From NCBI RefSeq assembly GCF_019097595.1, contig NC_080717.1, positions 24,884,376-24,948,375 of the forward strand: a DNA stretch of 64,000 nt, in the 5' to 3' direction. The stretch is from Hemibagrus wyckioides. Taxonomy: Eukaryota > Chordata > Actinopteri > Siluriformes > Bagridae. The translations under genes were made by a program, and so were the position numbers. The notes beneath the pieces were generated by a model. That model did not search any database and was not told where the DNA came from. It saw nothing but the letters and a program-made list of their open reading frames with translations. Shown one piece after another: positions 37,936 to 48,623 of this stretch. The first letter of the stretch is position 1. Every line of letters begins with the position of its first letter.

Positions 37936-39373
37936 CTACATCCCTGTGTTTTCTATTCACAAATGTTAACTGTTAATGTTAATTCTGTTTCCAGTGTAAT
38001 ATTTGCTTTTTAACGAACCTGAACAGAAATCTGCTCAATTTTAACTGTTTTTCTTTTTGCTGTGCAAAACTTTATTTCAATGTTATTGATACTTAATGTT
38101 AATGAATAAATAATGAAACAATAATCTCATAATTCTCATGTTTTCATAACAATAAACCGGATTAACACAGAGCCTCCTCACACTAGAGTGGTGCTGAACG
38201 GACAGCGCCATCTCACCAGAACTGTGGTGATCCATAGAGAGAGACCACATGGTCACAGGAACGGGGGAATGAAGCACAGCTGGCTTGAGATAATCACCAC
38301 AGGAAGGGGAATAGCCTCTGTTTATGTGCATATACTGATACTACCTGTATTTTACTTTGCAGGCAGCGCTGTCAGTGACACTTTCCCTCTGCTGCACATC
38401 ATAGCCGAGACCCTTGACCCCTTCTACACTCTGAAGAGTCCTGGTCCTCCTCCTGAGTTAGAATGAGGTCATTAACACAATGCTGTCGTGCAAAATATGT
38501 AAGTTTCCCATTTTTTTAAACAACAAATAGCAACCAGAAGACAGCAAAGATCAATGCCTTTCAGATACGTTTCCCAAACCTACTATTTCAACTTGGACAG
38601 ATTGTCTCTTGACCCAAAATCTCAAACTGAGAGCACCAGTCATGAGAGCAACAGTTCATGGTGCATTGGTTCTTTCAAGATTCGTCTTGCTCCCTTTTGT
38701 CATATTACACCCATATGCCCAGTCTCACTCTTGAACCACTTACCTCATATGAAGTATGCTCAATTTGAAACCCCAAGGTGAGTGTATGTTCTGGCTAGTG
38801 AACTGGCAGATCTTTCTTGCAGAGGAAAGGATTGTTCCTGGGTCTCAGCTAGAGACATCCTGGATCATTATTTTTAGACTTCATCAGGATATGCTTGCTC
38901 CCAGATTTATGCACAGATTCTGCTGGACCAGAGGTTTGGCTTCAAGAGCAGGGGGATATGGAGATAAGGACTAAGAACTGAGGATTCAGGACATTTCCCG
39001 TAAGGTAGTGTTCACCATACTCTTGTTGGAATTATGCCTATTAATTTTCTTATTACTTCCTGGTCCTGCATTATATAAACTGCTCATAAGCATTGTCTCA
39101 TTGGGAAACCTTGCATAACACTTTAAAATCTCAGCAATGATTTTGTATTTGTCTTTATGTGCTTCCTTAAGGTGTTTCCTAAATAAGGCTTTAATTAGTT
39201 ATTGATTTAGTAATTAGTCTTGCCTTTTGCATTCTATCCACTGTCTGAACCGTTAAAGTCTTAATAATGGTGCTTCAGTAGATTTTTGGTGGCTAAATGC
39301 TGTGGCGAGGAAGTGGTGTGCTGATGTGTGAGGAAATATAACAAAATGCTGAGTGGGTGGGAGGAAAATCTGC

Positions 39374-39383
39374 TTATATATAA
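39374..39383 (+). promoter_or_regulatory. TATA-like element of chemokine A
   Basis: TTATATATAA lies about 80 bases before the start codon of gene A. It differs from the promoters of the later genes: no AP-1 consensus abuts it. Confidence 0.4.
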
Positions 39384-39461
39384 TGAAGCAATAAAATGTA
39401 ACCACAATAAATTAAATCATAGAGAGAGGACAGAGCAGATTTTCAAACCTCTGCTGAGAAC

Positions 39462-40351
39462 ATGAAGACAAGCCGTGTGTTTTTTTTCTTGGGCATCATC
39501 ATCATCATGGCGCTTTCCTCAGATGCTATCCGTGAGTAATTTATGTAGCTGTACACCATGGGGTGCTTACTATACTGTTTATTCAGAGCTGTATTTACAA
39601 TTTAGTGAGTAATTAATGCTAATGCTTTTCTCTTTTATTTGAAAATTCTCCCACTTTTGAATCTCCTCTATATCCTTGTGCTAAATCTGTGTGCTACGAT
39701 TCATAAATATACAGAACCATAATGCTTACTATTTATAATGAAATAAATGAATGAAATAACTGTAATAACAAATGCATTTAAATACTTTTTTATTTGAATC
39801 GTTTTTAGAATATTTTACAATATTAATACAATATTTCAATTAATAGTAGCATTATGACAAAGTGTCTTCCGCGTGAAATAAGGATGAAATCACTTAAAGA
39901 AGAAAACAGGTCAAATATGAGACAGGATATGATCTGTGTTTATTCATTCTGATGCATTTTTTTTCAAATGAAGCTGTCATGTTAATGTACATTGATGCAG
40001 TAATTACAGTGTAAACCTGAAAGAGTTTGTCTGTCTCTCTTATTCAGCGCACAGCTTTGATACTGCCCCATGCTGTTTCAAATTCTTCACTGGCAAAATT
40101 CATCCTGAAGAAGTCCTGGAAGTGAGGAAGACGGACTCACGCTGTGCTCATCAAGGCTTCATGTGAGTATCTGCCTTTAGACATTAAACATGTGCATTAC
40201 TGTTTTATTATATGATAATAACAATGAAATATTTCATCCATCACCTGTTTTATATATATATATACTGATTTGTGTCTCTGTGTGTTTCAGTGTTAAGATG
40301 CCTCAGGTTGTTGGGCTGTGTGTTCAGGAAGATCCCAGAAAAAGAAATTAA
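39462..40351 (+). CDS. CC chemokine A, three exons, 81 aa
   Basis: Secreted chemotactic cytokine expected to signal through a G-protein-coupled CC chemokine receptor. Exons are 39462-39531, 40048-40162 and 40291-40351 with GT-AG borders and phases 1 and 2; a stop TAA ends the third. The leader has a hydrophobic Phe/Ile core (about residues 5-19). The mature part has the adjacent pair in APCCFKFF and two further cysteines in DSRCAHQ and GLCVQE, the four-cysteine CC pattern. The tail after the last Cys is only nine residues (VQEDPRKRN), basic and too short for the usual C-terminal helix. AATAAA follows at 40463-40468. A is the most diverged member of the array in leader, promoter and intron 1, so it probably predates the recent duplications. 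No specific CCL name is assigned. Confidence 0.88.
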
Positions 40352-40800
40352 ATCTACTAAAATCTAATCGATCAAATCTAACAAACAAACTTTATTAATG
40401 TAACAAACTATTCATTCATTCAGATGTGTGAAGCTTCATTTCAATCTCACTGATGATTAATGAATAAAACTGAAAGAATCGAGCATTAAACTGTATTCAT
40501 TACTGACTAATTAATTTACTTTAAATACCACTGTGGTGGCAGGTCTGATTGGTTAGAAGTGGTGCTTAAAAATGTGTGTAATTGTTCAAATAGTGATGTT
40601 TTGTGTATGAAATATTGTGTCATAATATTTAACATGAACTCACCCCCCCCCTTGCAAAGCTCTGCTTTTTAATTCAAAGGTAGTAACAAATATTTATGTC
40701 AGGCCACATCCAGCAATGGCCAGGCATATGGCATAGAGCAACATCTCAGTAGGAGGTGAAAAATAATAGGTAAATATCTGCAAAAGTTGTGTCGTAGTTT

Positions 40801-40803
40801 CAT

Positions 40804-40854
<51 letters not shown>

Positions 40855-40862
40855 GAGCATCA
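40801..40862. repeat. (CAT)n(CAG)n trinucleotide repeat
   Basis: About seven CAT/TCA units run into about ten CAG/AGC units, then two further CAT units. Noncoding here. Confidence 0.95.
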
Positions 40863-41419
40863 TCACTGTATGCTGTTTAGTGACGCTGCTAGTTTTTCCA
40901 TCCAAAAACATCCTCTCACCCAGGGATCATTTTTTTCTATTATTAAAAAACAGATTTTGAAAACCTTACCCTTGTACAATTGACGAGCTTAAACCCAGAG
41001 TAAATAAAATTCATTTCCAGGCTGTCATTCATTTATTCATTCATCTGGGATTCATTCACTAGGCTGGAGAGTGAAACAGCCAGAAGCACATTGCTCCCAG
41101 TGCTCCCAATTCTTCCAGTGCTTCTTTGTCATCCAGATCCATCTTTACATTTTGTGTTCAATGTTGACGATCCAGAGAGCAGTATAGAAGCAATCCTGTC
41201 GCAGCATCATTGCATCCTTCCATGACTACACTCCTGTGCATTCGGTTTATGGAAGCTGAATTGCTCTTTGACGCAAGGTGGGCCTCAGCCTTCAGCCATT
41301 TCCAGTTTACTATCAGCTATAGATCTGGATCTAAGAATGTGAAAGCAGAAACCTTCTCTTAAATACAAGTTGGCAAATTGTTCTTGATCACAGCATGATT
41401 TTATCTGAGGACATGAAGC

Positions 41420-41647
41420 CTTTATTATCGCCACACATATATTACAGTGGAATTTTTTTCTTTGCATATCCCAGATGAGGAAGTTGTGGTCAGAGCGCAT
41501 GGGCAGCTATGATACAGCACCCCTGGAGCAGACAGGGTTAAGGGGCTTGCTCAGTTGTACAACAGTGGAGGTAGGTGGTGCTGGGGAACCCCGATCCTCC
41601 GATCAACCAACCAGACCCTTAACCACATGAACCACCACTGCCCCTAG
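41420..41647. mobile_element. Teleost interspersed repeat (SINE- or MITE-like)
   Basis: Segments GGAGCAGACAGGGTTAAGGG, TTGCTCAG, ACAACAGTGG, CCGATC and ACCACTGCCCC, preceded by CACATATATTACAGTGGAAT, are the ordered landmarks of a repeat common in fish genomes. The copy is diverged; no target duplication was identified. Family assignment is from memory of the pattern. Confidence 0.6.
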
Positions 41648-42357
41648 GAGATTAGAAAGCATTAAGAAAATAATAAAAGCATTTTGCCTGTGTCCTGTTA
41701 CTGTATCTGTAACTGTATGTAAAATTTTTAGATATACACATTTTTGTGTTTCATTGAAACACACAAGTCACAATCTCCTCCACACTGTTAGTTCCAGAGC
41801 CTCAGTGGCATTCAGTACTGAGTTATGAAACATCTCGAGATCACGCAATCATTTCACAGCCCACAAGATTATGAAGATCAAGAGTGAATTCTTGGATTCT
41901 GAATGTGTCTTATTCTTTTTACACCTTCATCATCAAATCCCTTTATTATGTTCAAAAATTGTGCCTCCAGCTTCCTTATCACATTCCAGAACCTGGGAAG
42001 TGTTACAAAGTCTTACTCATAAAAGCAGCAAGTGTCTTTACTTCACAGTTTGTCTTCATACCAGAATTCTCTGTTTGTTTAATATTCATAGCTATCCATT
42101 AAACTATGGCTATACTTGTGTACAGTATCATTATTTTTTATTATTATTTTGAACATTTTTGTTAACAGTGAGCTGTAAGCTGTATGAAAGTGATTATAGG
42201 TTTGAAAGTGTTTGTTGCTTGGTTAAAGGATGTGCAGCGGATCAGTTGCTTCGATTTATCTTTTAAATCAATCTGCAGCGCTATGATCTTCAAGTGAAGG
42301 AAGTGGTGAAATCAGGAGGTGTTTGTAACAGGGGGTGGGGGAACTCTGACTTACAAT

Positions 42358-42372
42358 TATAAAAATGAGCCA
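42358..42372 (+). promoter_or_regulatory. Core promoter of chemokine B (TATA box, broken AP-1 site)
   Basis: TATAAAA is followed by TGAGCCA, one base off the AP-1 consensus TGAGTCA found in the same place in the later genes. The start codon lies about 85 bases on. Confidence 0.6.
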
Positions 42373-42447
42373 GGAAAACCAGACTCAGACAAATTTGCTG
42401 TTTGAGACAGAGAGAAGTTATCAGAGCTTCACACACCTGCTGAGAAC

Positions 42448-43133
42448 ATGAAGATGAGTCTGGTCCTGGGCCTCGTCCTGATCATGGCGCTCTACTCAGA
42501 CGCTACCCGTGAGTTTATTACACACTCATTGCTGGCTGAAGTTTTCTGACTTTTTGATAATGATAGAATTAGAATTATGATTAATCAATAACAAAACAAT
42601 AAAACAAAAATTACACTTAACAATAACAATAACAATAACAATAACAATAACAATAATAATATTTTATTATTATTTCTACTACTATTCATCTGTTCATTAT
42701 AGCAGTACATTAAGAAGGTCATGTTCCCTAAACTAAAGGAATAATTTTTGTATAATGTTTTATACACATTTCATTTTGACTAAAATAAATTTTTAAACTT
42801 CATCTGCACCTTGTTTGATTTTAGCTGATGCCCCAAACCCTGAGGACTGCTGTTTCGTCTTCTTCCCTGGCAATATTCCTGCCAAAAACATCCTGAATGT
42901 TAAAAAGACAGGATCACACTGTCCACAGCAAGGCTTTATGTGAGTATCTGACAATTTAACTATGTGATTTAATATAAAAAAAATGAAATTAAATCTATTT
43001 CTAAATGAGAGGAGAGTAGATGAGATTGAATTGATGTGTGTGTGTTTGTGTCTGTTTCAGTGTTACTACTCCTAAATTCCCTGGTCTGTGTGTTCGTGAA
43101 ATCAGCGTCAATGGACAAGGGCAAGCACCTTAA
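42448..43133 (+). CDS. CC chemokine B, three exons, 82 aa
   Basis: Exons 42448-42508, 42825-42939 and 43061-43133, all GT-AG. The 20-residue leader (MKMSLVLGLVLIMALYSDAT) lacks three residues of the leader used by genes C-G. The mature domain has the CC pair in EDCCFVFF, then SHCPQQ and GLCVRE. The tail after the fourth Cys is fourteen residues (VREISVNGQGQAP plus the preceding context), without the WV-type helix of most CC chemokines. Intron 1 is short (316 nt) and clean: no buried 3'UTR, unlike C-F. AATAAA at 43268-43273. Intron 2 ends in a GT-rich tract and the 3'UTR begins with a CA repeat. B shares its 3' flank with E, not with D or F. Likely functional. Confidence 0.9.
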
Positions 43134-43950
43134 TGCTGCAACTGAGATGCAACACAGACAAACACACACACACACACATGCTTCATGAAGTTTAAGCTTT
43201 AGCCATTTATTCATCATGTATTACAATGCTTAATAATGTTATTGTTGCTTAATGAAGTGCAGATTCAAATAAAGTTATCATTTGCACCACTGAGTGAGCT
43301 GCATGATTTATTACCAGAAACATGTGTACATACTGTGATGTGAGAAAATGTCTGAAAAGAAAACTTGTGCATGTAGAAGAAATCATTCTTTCATTAAAAA
43401 AGATTTTAAGGAATATTATGAGCCCAAATCCCAAAGATAGTGTAGCCATCAACAGGTCAGGAACAAAGGCCAAGGGAACAAAACTGAGCATGCTGACTGA
43501 GTGGGAGGGGCATACCCTCTCTGTCCTGTCAATCACAGTGAATAATCCCAGTCATCTTTGAGCTCATCAATGCTTTCTATATATTTTACTGCCCTGTGAT
43601 GCAGCATGAGCAGCAGATTAAAACAAATGTGGTTAAATTGTTTCCTGTGTCTCAGAAGAAGCACATTTAACCATCATCCTCTCTCTGTAATGAGATGGGG
43701 AGAGCTGACTGGTGGGTGGAAACTAGCAGATGACCTATTTGTGGAAAAAAAGGGTAAATACCCTGGTAATTATTAATAGTTATAATCTGTGTGATTTTAT
43801 GTGCAGTAAAATTAGCACAAGATAATAAAACCAGAATTAAAAAAAAGAAAAAACACAGTGCTTAGTGAGTTAATGGCAAACAGGGGTTTGATTCAGACTA
43901 TTTGCTAATGATAATTTTTTTTAGCTACTTGTAGAAGGGTTTTGGTAAAA

Positions 43951-43953
43951 GAC

Positions 43954-44018
<65 letters not shown>
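43951..44018. repeat. (GA)n upstream of leader C1
   Basis: GA array with CAGA interruptions about 130 bases upstream of the TATA box. Equivalent arrays precede the other units: 44558-44608, 47201-47222, 57289-57350, 59213-59247 and 63419-63451. Confidence 0.95.
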
Positions 44019-44019
<1 letters not shown>

Positions 44020-44148
44020 GGTGCATGAGATATAATCCTTAAGATAAATCTTGGTTCTAGATCTTCAGCAGAGTGAAACATGGTAAGATGAAAAGATTTC
44101 ATTAGATGTACAGAGGCGTGTCCAGATCTGCCTTTAGGTAAACAATTC

Positions 44149-44162
44149 TATAAAATGAGTCA
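44149..44162 (+). promoter_or_regulatory. TATA/AP-1 core promoter of leader C1
   Basis: TATAAAA (44149-44155) is directly followed by TGAGTCA (44156-44162), a perfect AP-1 site, 61 bases before the ATG. The block from about GATGTACAGAGGCG to the ATG is copied at every later leader. Confidence 0.65.
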
Positions 44163-44209
44163 GTAAAACTCGAGAGAAGTTATCAGAGCTTCACACACCT
44201 GCTGAGAAC

Positions 44210-44279
44210 ATGAAGATGAGTCGTGTGTTTCTGGTCCTGGGCTTCGTCCTGATCATGGCACTTTACTCAGACTCTCAGC
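44210..44279 (+). pseudogene. Orphan chemokine leader exon C1 with dead donor
   Basis: A full 70-nt leader exon (MKMSRVFLVLGFV...YSDSQ) with intact promoter, but the donor reads ATGAGT at 44280-44285 where the functional copies have GTGAGT. There is no exon 2 before the next leader at 44803. If unspliced the frame runs on to a stop at 44443 (77 codons). It is best read as a leftover from unequal crossing-over. It could be skipped or make a short secreted peptide, but neither is shown. Confidence 0.75.
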
Positions 44280-44547
44280 ATGAGTTTATTACACACTTTT
44301 TTTTGTGTAGCCGTACAAGATATGTATGTATGTATATTGTATATGTATATATATATATATATATACACACACACTTTATTTGTAGTGGTAATGCATGGTA
44401 TTTGCCTACTCAGGAGTATGAGAGACCACTTTGTGCAAAGTAGAATTAAAAAAAGAAAAAACACAGTGATTAGTGAGTTAATGGCAAACAGGGGTTTGAT
44501 TCAGATGATTTGCTGCTGATAATTTTTTTAGCTACTTGTAGAAGGGT

Positions 44548-44606
<59 letters not shown>

Positions 44607-44741
44607 GGATGCTGCATGAGATATGAACCTAAAGATAAATCTTGGTTCTATATCCTCAGCAGAATGAAGGATGCGGTAAGATGAAAAGATTTAATTAGAT
44701 GTACAGAGGCGTGTCCAGATCTGCCTTTAGGTGAAGAATTC

Positions 44742-44755
44742 TATAAAATGAGTCA
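44742..44755 (+). promoter_or_regulatory. TATA/AP-1 core promoter of chemokine C
   Basis: TATAAAA at 44742-44748 abuts TGAGTCA at 44749-44755, 61 bases before the ATG of C. Confidence 0.65.
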
Positions 44756-44802
44756 GTAAAACTCGAGAGAAGTTATCAGAGCTTCACACACCTGCTGAGA
44801 AC

Positions 44803-45918
44803 ATGATGATGAGTCGTGTGTTTCTGGTCCTGGGCTTCGTCCTGATCATGGCGCTCTACTCAGACTCTCAGCGTGAGTTTATTACACACTTTTTTTTGTG
44901 TAGCCGTACAAGATGTTATAACTAATTATATTGTATAACTAAATATAGTTTGTATATGTATCTATATACACACACTTTATTTGTAGTGGTAATGCATGGT
45001 ATTTGCCTACTCAGGGGTATGAGAGACCACTTTGTGCAACCTTATCCAAGCACCTTTTAAGTATGCAAAAAGCTGAAGCTCAATTGTTGCACTTTGCAAA
45101 GTATTGGCACCCCTTACTCAGATCTGCACTGGAAAGGATCAACACTAAGATCACATCATTTTCAGCAGCGGAAAATCTGCTTACTTGCTTCATAAAGTTT
45201 AAACTTTAGCCATTTATTCAGCATTTATTACGATGCTTAATGATGTTATTGTTGCTTAATGCAATGCAGATTCAAATAAAGTTATTATTCACACCACAGA
45301 GTGAACTGCATGATTTATTTGAGTTAGTAAAACCCAGATTTATAATTTTCACCTGAGTTTATTACACACTCGCAGAGGGGCATTAATATGGGGGTAGAAG
45401 TGGTAGGTTGGATGGGGCAGAGGGGCATCATTATGGGGTAGAAGGGGTCGGTTGAATGGGGTTTCATCTATTCATAATAGTAGCACAGTCAAGAAGGTTA
45501 TGTTCTCTAGACTTATAACCTGAAGGAATCATTTTTGTATAAAGTTTTATACACAATATTTCTTTTTAATTAAATGAATTTTTAAACCTTATCTACACTT
45601 TGTTTGTTTTTAGCTGAGGCCCTAAACTCTGAGATCTGCTGTTTCGAATTCTTCACTGGCAAAATTCCTGCCAAAAACATCCTGAATGTTAAAAAGACAG
45701 GATCACACTGTCCACAGCAAGGCTTTGTGTGAGTATCTGACAATTTAATTATGTGAATTAATATAAAAAAAATTAAATCAAATCTATTTCTAAATGAGAG
45801 GAGAGAATATAAGATTGTATTGATGTGTGTGTGCGTTTGTGTGTGTTTCAGCGTTACTACTGTTAATTCCCCCGGTCTGTGTGTTCGTGATGTCAGCGTC
45901 GAAGGACAAAAAACTTAA
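44803..45918 (+). CDS. CC chemokine C, three exons, 83 aa
   Basis: Exons 44803-44872, 45614-45728 and 45852-45918, GT-AG, phases 1 and 2, stop TAA. The leader begins MMMSRVF (Lys2 changed to Met) and otherwise matches D-G; a likely signal cleavage lies near YSDS-Q. Mature motifs: EICCFEFF, SHCPQQ, GLCVRD, with an eleven-residue tail (VRDVSVEGQKT). Residues between the pair and third Cys (TGKIPAKNILNVKKTG) match E and nearly match B. Intron 1 (741 nt) contains a complete 3'UTR-like copy with AATAAA at 45275-45280 and a start-of-intron remnant at 45353, so premature polyadenylation is possible. True 3'UTR AATAAA is at 46053-46058. A second leader (C1) lies upstream. Probably functional if intron 1 is spliced. 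Confidence 0.87.
45184..45320 (+). other. Buried 3'UTR copy in intron 1 of chemokine C
   Basis: From TTGCTTCATAAAG to GCATGATTTATTT the sequence matches the real 3'UTRs of B-F, including the poly(A) hexamer AATAAA (45275-45280). At 45353-45372 follows TGAGTTTATTACACACTCG, the first bases of intron 1, but without a leader in front. Together these are the 3' end and intron start of a deleted gene copy. Confidence 0.8.
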
Positions 45919-46119
45919 TGCTGCAAATGAGATGCAACACACACACACACACATACACACACTTGCTTCATAAAGTTCAAGCTTTAGCCATTTTCTGACC
46001 ATTTTTAACAATGCTTAATGATAATATTGTTGGTTAATGAAGTGCAGATTCAAATAAAGTTATCATTTGCACCACTGAGTGAACTGCATGATTTATTAAC
46101 AGAAACATTACTGTGATCA

Positions 46120-46604
46120 CAGTGGCGGACCGTCAGGGCCAGCAAGGCCTTCTCTGCTGGCCTAAACAGCAGTGATCTAAATCACTGACTTGCATTTTAA
46201 TATACAGTATTTAATATATTTTTGCATGAATGTGTATTTAATTATTCCCAATAGTCTATTCTCTACATTTCATAACTTTTCTCTCAGTTGCGCTGCTTCC
46301 AGTAGTGTATATTTATGATAAGAGTATTTATCCAATCATATTTCAGACAGTGGCTGACATCATGTTTTGCCCGGCCGTAAGGCCTTCAGAATCAATAGTG
46401 CAGGCGCCGGTAGCTTAAAATAAGTGGCAATGAAATTGTTACCTTAACCAATTAGATTTCGAGTTGGCATCACAGGGGCCATCTATCAGGCATACGATTA
46501 CGTCAGCAATTTCCCGTCCTTTGGATAACTGGAGTAGTCAGAGGCAGTGACCCGCCCATATACATTATTTCTATATTCGCTGCATCTCATTTCGGGTGCT
46601 GTGT
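46120..46604. mobile_element. hAT-like element, truncated copy after chemokine C
   Basis: Begins CAGTGGCGGACCGTCAGGGC, identical in position to the copies after D and F, but stops after about 485 bases near 46604 and lacks the right terminus. Confidence 0.75.
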
Positions 46605-46647
46605 CCTCCAGAGATTGCAGTTGATGTGTGTCTGTGTGTTTGAACTT

Positions 46648-46800
46648 GCTTCATAAAGTTCAAGCTTTAGCCATTTACTGACCATTTTTAACAATGCTTA
46701 ATGATGTTATTGTTGTTTAATGAAGTGCAGATTCAAATAAAGTTATCATTTGCACCACTAAGTGAACTACATGATTTATTAAAAGAAACATTACTGTGAT
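46648..46800 (+). pseudogene. Extra chemokine 3'UTR relic
   Basis: CTTGCTTCATAAAGTTCAAG through AATAAAGTTATCATTTGCACC and TTACTGTGATGTGGGAAAATG repeats the gene 3' end, without any exon 3 upstream and without the hAT element at the ACTGTGATG site. It is the downstream half of another lost gene copy. Confidence 0.75.
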
Positions 46801-47190
46801 GTGGGAAAATGTCTGAAAAGAAAACTGTCCTGTCAATCACAGTGAATAATCCCAGGCATCTGTGAGCTCATCAATGCTTTTTATATGCTTTACTGCTAAA
46901 GCACATTTAGCCTTCATCCTCTCGGGCTGGTAGCTGTAGTGAGATGGGGAGAGCTGGCTGGTGGGTGGGAATTAGCAGATGACCCATCTGTAGAGAAAAT
47001 GGGGAAATACCCTGGTAATTATTAATAGTTATAATCTGTATGGTTTGATGTGCAGTAAAATTAGCACAAGATAATAAAACCAGAATAAATAAAAAGGAAA
47101 AAACGCAGTGCTTAGTGAATTAATGGCAAACAGGTGTTTGATTCAGACTATTTGCTAATGATAATGTTTTTAGCTACTTGTAGAAGAGTT

Positions 47191-47221
<31 letters not shown>

Positions 47222-47356
47222 GGTGACGGCATGAGATATGAACCTAAAGATAAATCTTGGTTCTATATCCTCAGCAGAATGAAGGATGCGGTAAGATGAA
47301 AAGATTTCATTAGATGTACAGAGGCGTGTCCAGATCTGCCTTTAAGTGAAGAATTC

Positions 47357-47370
47357 TATAAAATGAGTCA
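47357..47370 (+). promoter_or_regulatory. TATA/AP-1 core promoter of chemokine D
   Basis: TATAAAA at 47357-47363 and TGAGTCA at 47364-47370, 61 bases before the ATG of D. Confidence 0.65.
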
Positions 47371-47417
47371 GTAAAACTCGAGAGAAGTTATCAGAGCTTC
47401 ACACACCTGCTGAGAAC

Positions 47418-48571
47418 ATGAAGATGAGTCGTGTGTTTCTGGTCCTGGGCTTCGTCCTGATCATGGCGCTCTACTCAGACGCTCAGCGTGAGTTTATTAC
47501 ACATTTTTTTTGTGTAGCCGTAAAAGATGTTATAACTAATTATATTGTATATCTAAATATAGTTTGTATATGTATCTATATACACACACTTTATTTGTAG
47601 CGGTAATGCATGGTATTTGCCTACTCAGGGGTATGAGAGACCACTTTGTGCAACCTTATCCAAGTACCTTTTAAGCATACAAAATGTAACTGAAGCTCAA
47701 TTGTTGCACTTTGCAAAGTATTGGCACCCCTTACTCAGATCTGCATTGGAAAGGGTCAACACTAAGATGATATAATTTTCAGCAGTGGAAAATCTGCTTA
47801 CTTGCTTCATAAACTTTAAACTTTAGCCATTTATTTGGCATTTATTACGATGCTTAATGATGTTATTGTTGCTTAATGCAATGCAGATTCAAATTAGTTA
47901 TTATTCACACCAAAGAGTGAACTGCATTATTTATTTGAGTTAGTAAAACCCAGATTTATAATTTTCATGTGAGTTTATTACACACTCGCAGAGGGGCATT
48001 AATATGGGGGTAGAAGTGGTTGGATGGGGCAGAGGGGCATTATTATGGGGTAGAAGTGGTTGGATGGGGCAGAGGGGCATCAATATTGGATAAAAGGGGT
48101 CAGTTGAATGGGGTTTCAGCTATTCATAATAGTAACACAGTCAAGAAGGTTATGTTCTCTAGACTTAAAACCTGAAGAAATCATTTTTGTATAATGTTTT
48201 ATACACTTTTTTTTGACTAAAATAAATTATTTGACACCTTATCTGTACCTTGTTTGTTTTTAGCTTTTGGCCCACAGTCTGAGATCTGCTGTTTCGACTT
48301 CTTCACTGGCAAAATTCCTCCCAAACAAATCCTGGATGTTAAAAAGACAGGATCACACTGTCCACAGCAAGGCTTCGTGTGAGTATCTGACAATGTAATT
48401 ATGAGATTTAATATAAAAAAATGAAATTAAATCTATTTCTAAATGAGAGTAGAGAATATAAGATTGTATTGATGTGTGTGTGTGTGTGTGTGTGTGTGTT
48501 ACAGTGTTACTACTCCTAAAATCACCAATCTGTGTGTTCGTGAAGTCACTGTCAAAGGACAAGAAACTTAA
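47418..48571 (+). CDS. CC chemokine D, three exons, 83 aa
   Basis: Exons 47418-47487, 48264-48378 and 48505-48571, GT-AG, stop TAA. Leader MKMSRVFLVLGFV...YSDAQ, cleavage plausible after SDA. Mature motifs: EICCFDFF, then PPKQILDVKK (unlike the AKNILN of C and E), SHCPQQ and NLCVRE, ending after a short polar tail (VREVTVKGQET). Exon 3 follows a long (TG)n that ends TTACAG, a weak polypyrimidine tract. Intron 1 (776 nt) holds a buried 3'UTR whose poly(A) hexamer is destroyed (AAATTAG). True AATAAA 48718-48723. The 3' flank carries a full hAT-like element and then a repeat split by the LINE. Only one leader lies upstream. Confidence 0.88.
47803..47935 (+). other. Buried 3'UTR copy in intron 1 of chemokine D
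   Basis: Matches the 3'UTR copies in C, E and F, but AATAAAG has become AATTAG near 47891, removing the poly(A) hexamer. GTGAGTTTATTACACACTCG follows at about 47969, a start-of-intron remnant with an intact donor-like GTGAG but no leader. Confidence 0.8.
48473..48499. repeat. (TG)n before exon 3 of chemokine D
   Basis: About thirteen TG units run into the acceptor TTACAG. A complementary (CA)n at 48592-48627 follows the stop codon. Confidence 0.95.
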
Positions 48572-48591
48572 TGCTGCAACTGAGATGCAAT

Positions 48592-48623
<32 letters not shown>

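Larger units (their letters stand above)
30901..39461. other. Gene-poor interval between uba2 and the chemokine array
   Basis: No intact gene is visible. The interval holds a CTCF-like motif, TA repeats, a 41-bp minisatellite, a degenerate DNA transposon and a dead Ty3/gypsy pol fragment, all listed separately. Short open frames at 36551-36961 and 38188-38974 have no recognisable family or splice context. Confidence 0.65.
40352..42447. other. Spacer between chemokines A and B
   Basis: Contains the 3'UTR of A, a trinucleotide repeat and a teleost interspersed repeat (both listed). Nothing coding is recognised. Confidence 0.6.

Noticed and set aside
42320..42350. NF-kB-like site upstream of chemokine B (GGGGGTGGGGGAACTC)
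   Set aside because: Does not match GGGRNNYYCC and is not copied at the other genes.
39462..43133. Assigning specific names (ccl34, ccl35 or similar) to the chemokines
   Set aside because: The sequence supports a CC chemokine family call only; naming needs phylogeny and synteny that cannot be run here.
43905..44102. Ser-Leu repeat 'proteins' from GA arrays (also 59731-59955)
   Set aside because: Translation of the (GA)n microsatellite; no coding evidence.
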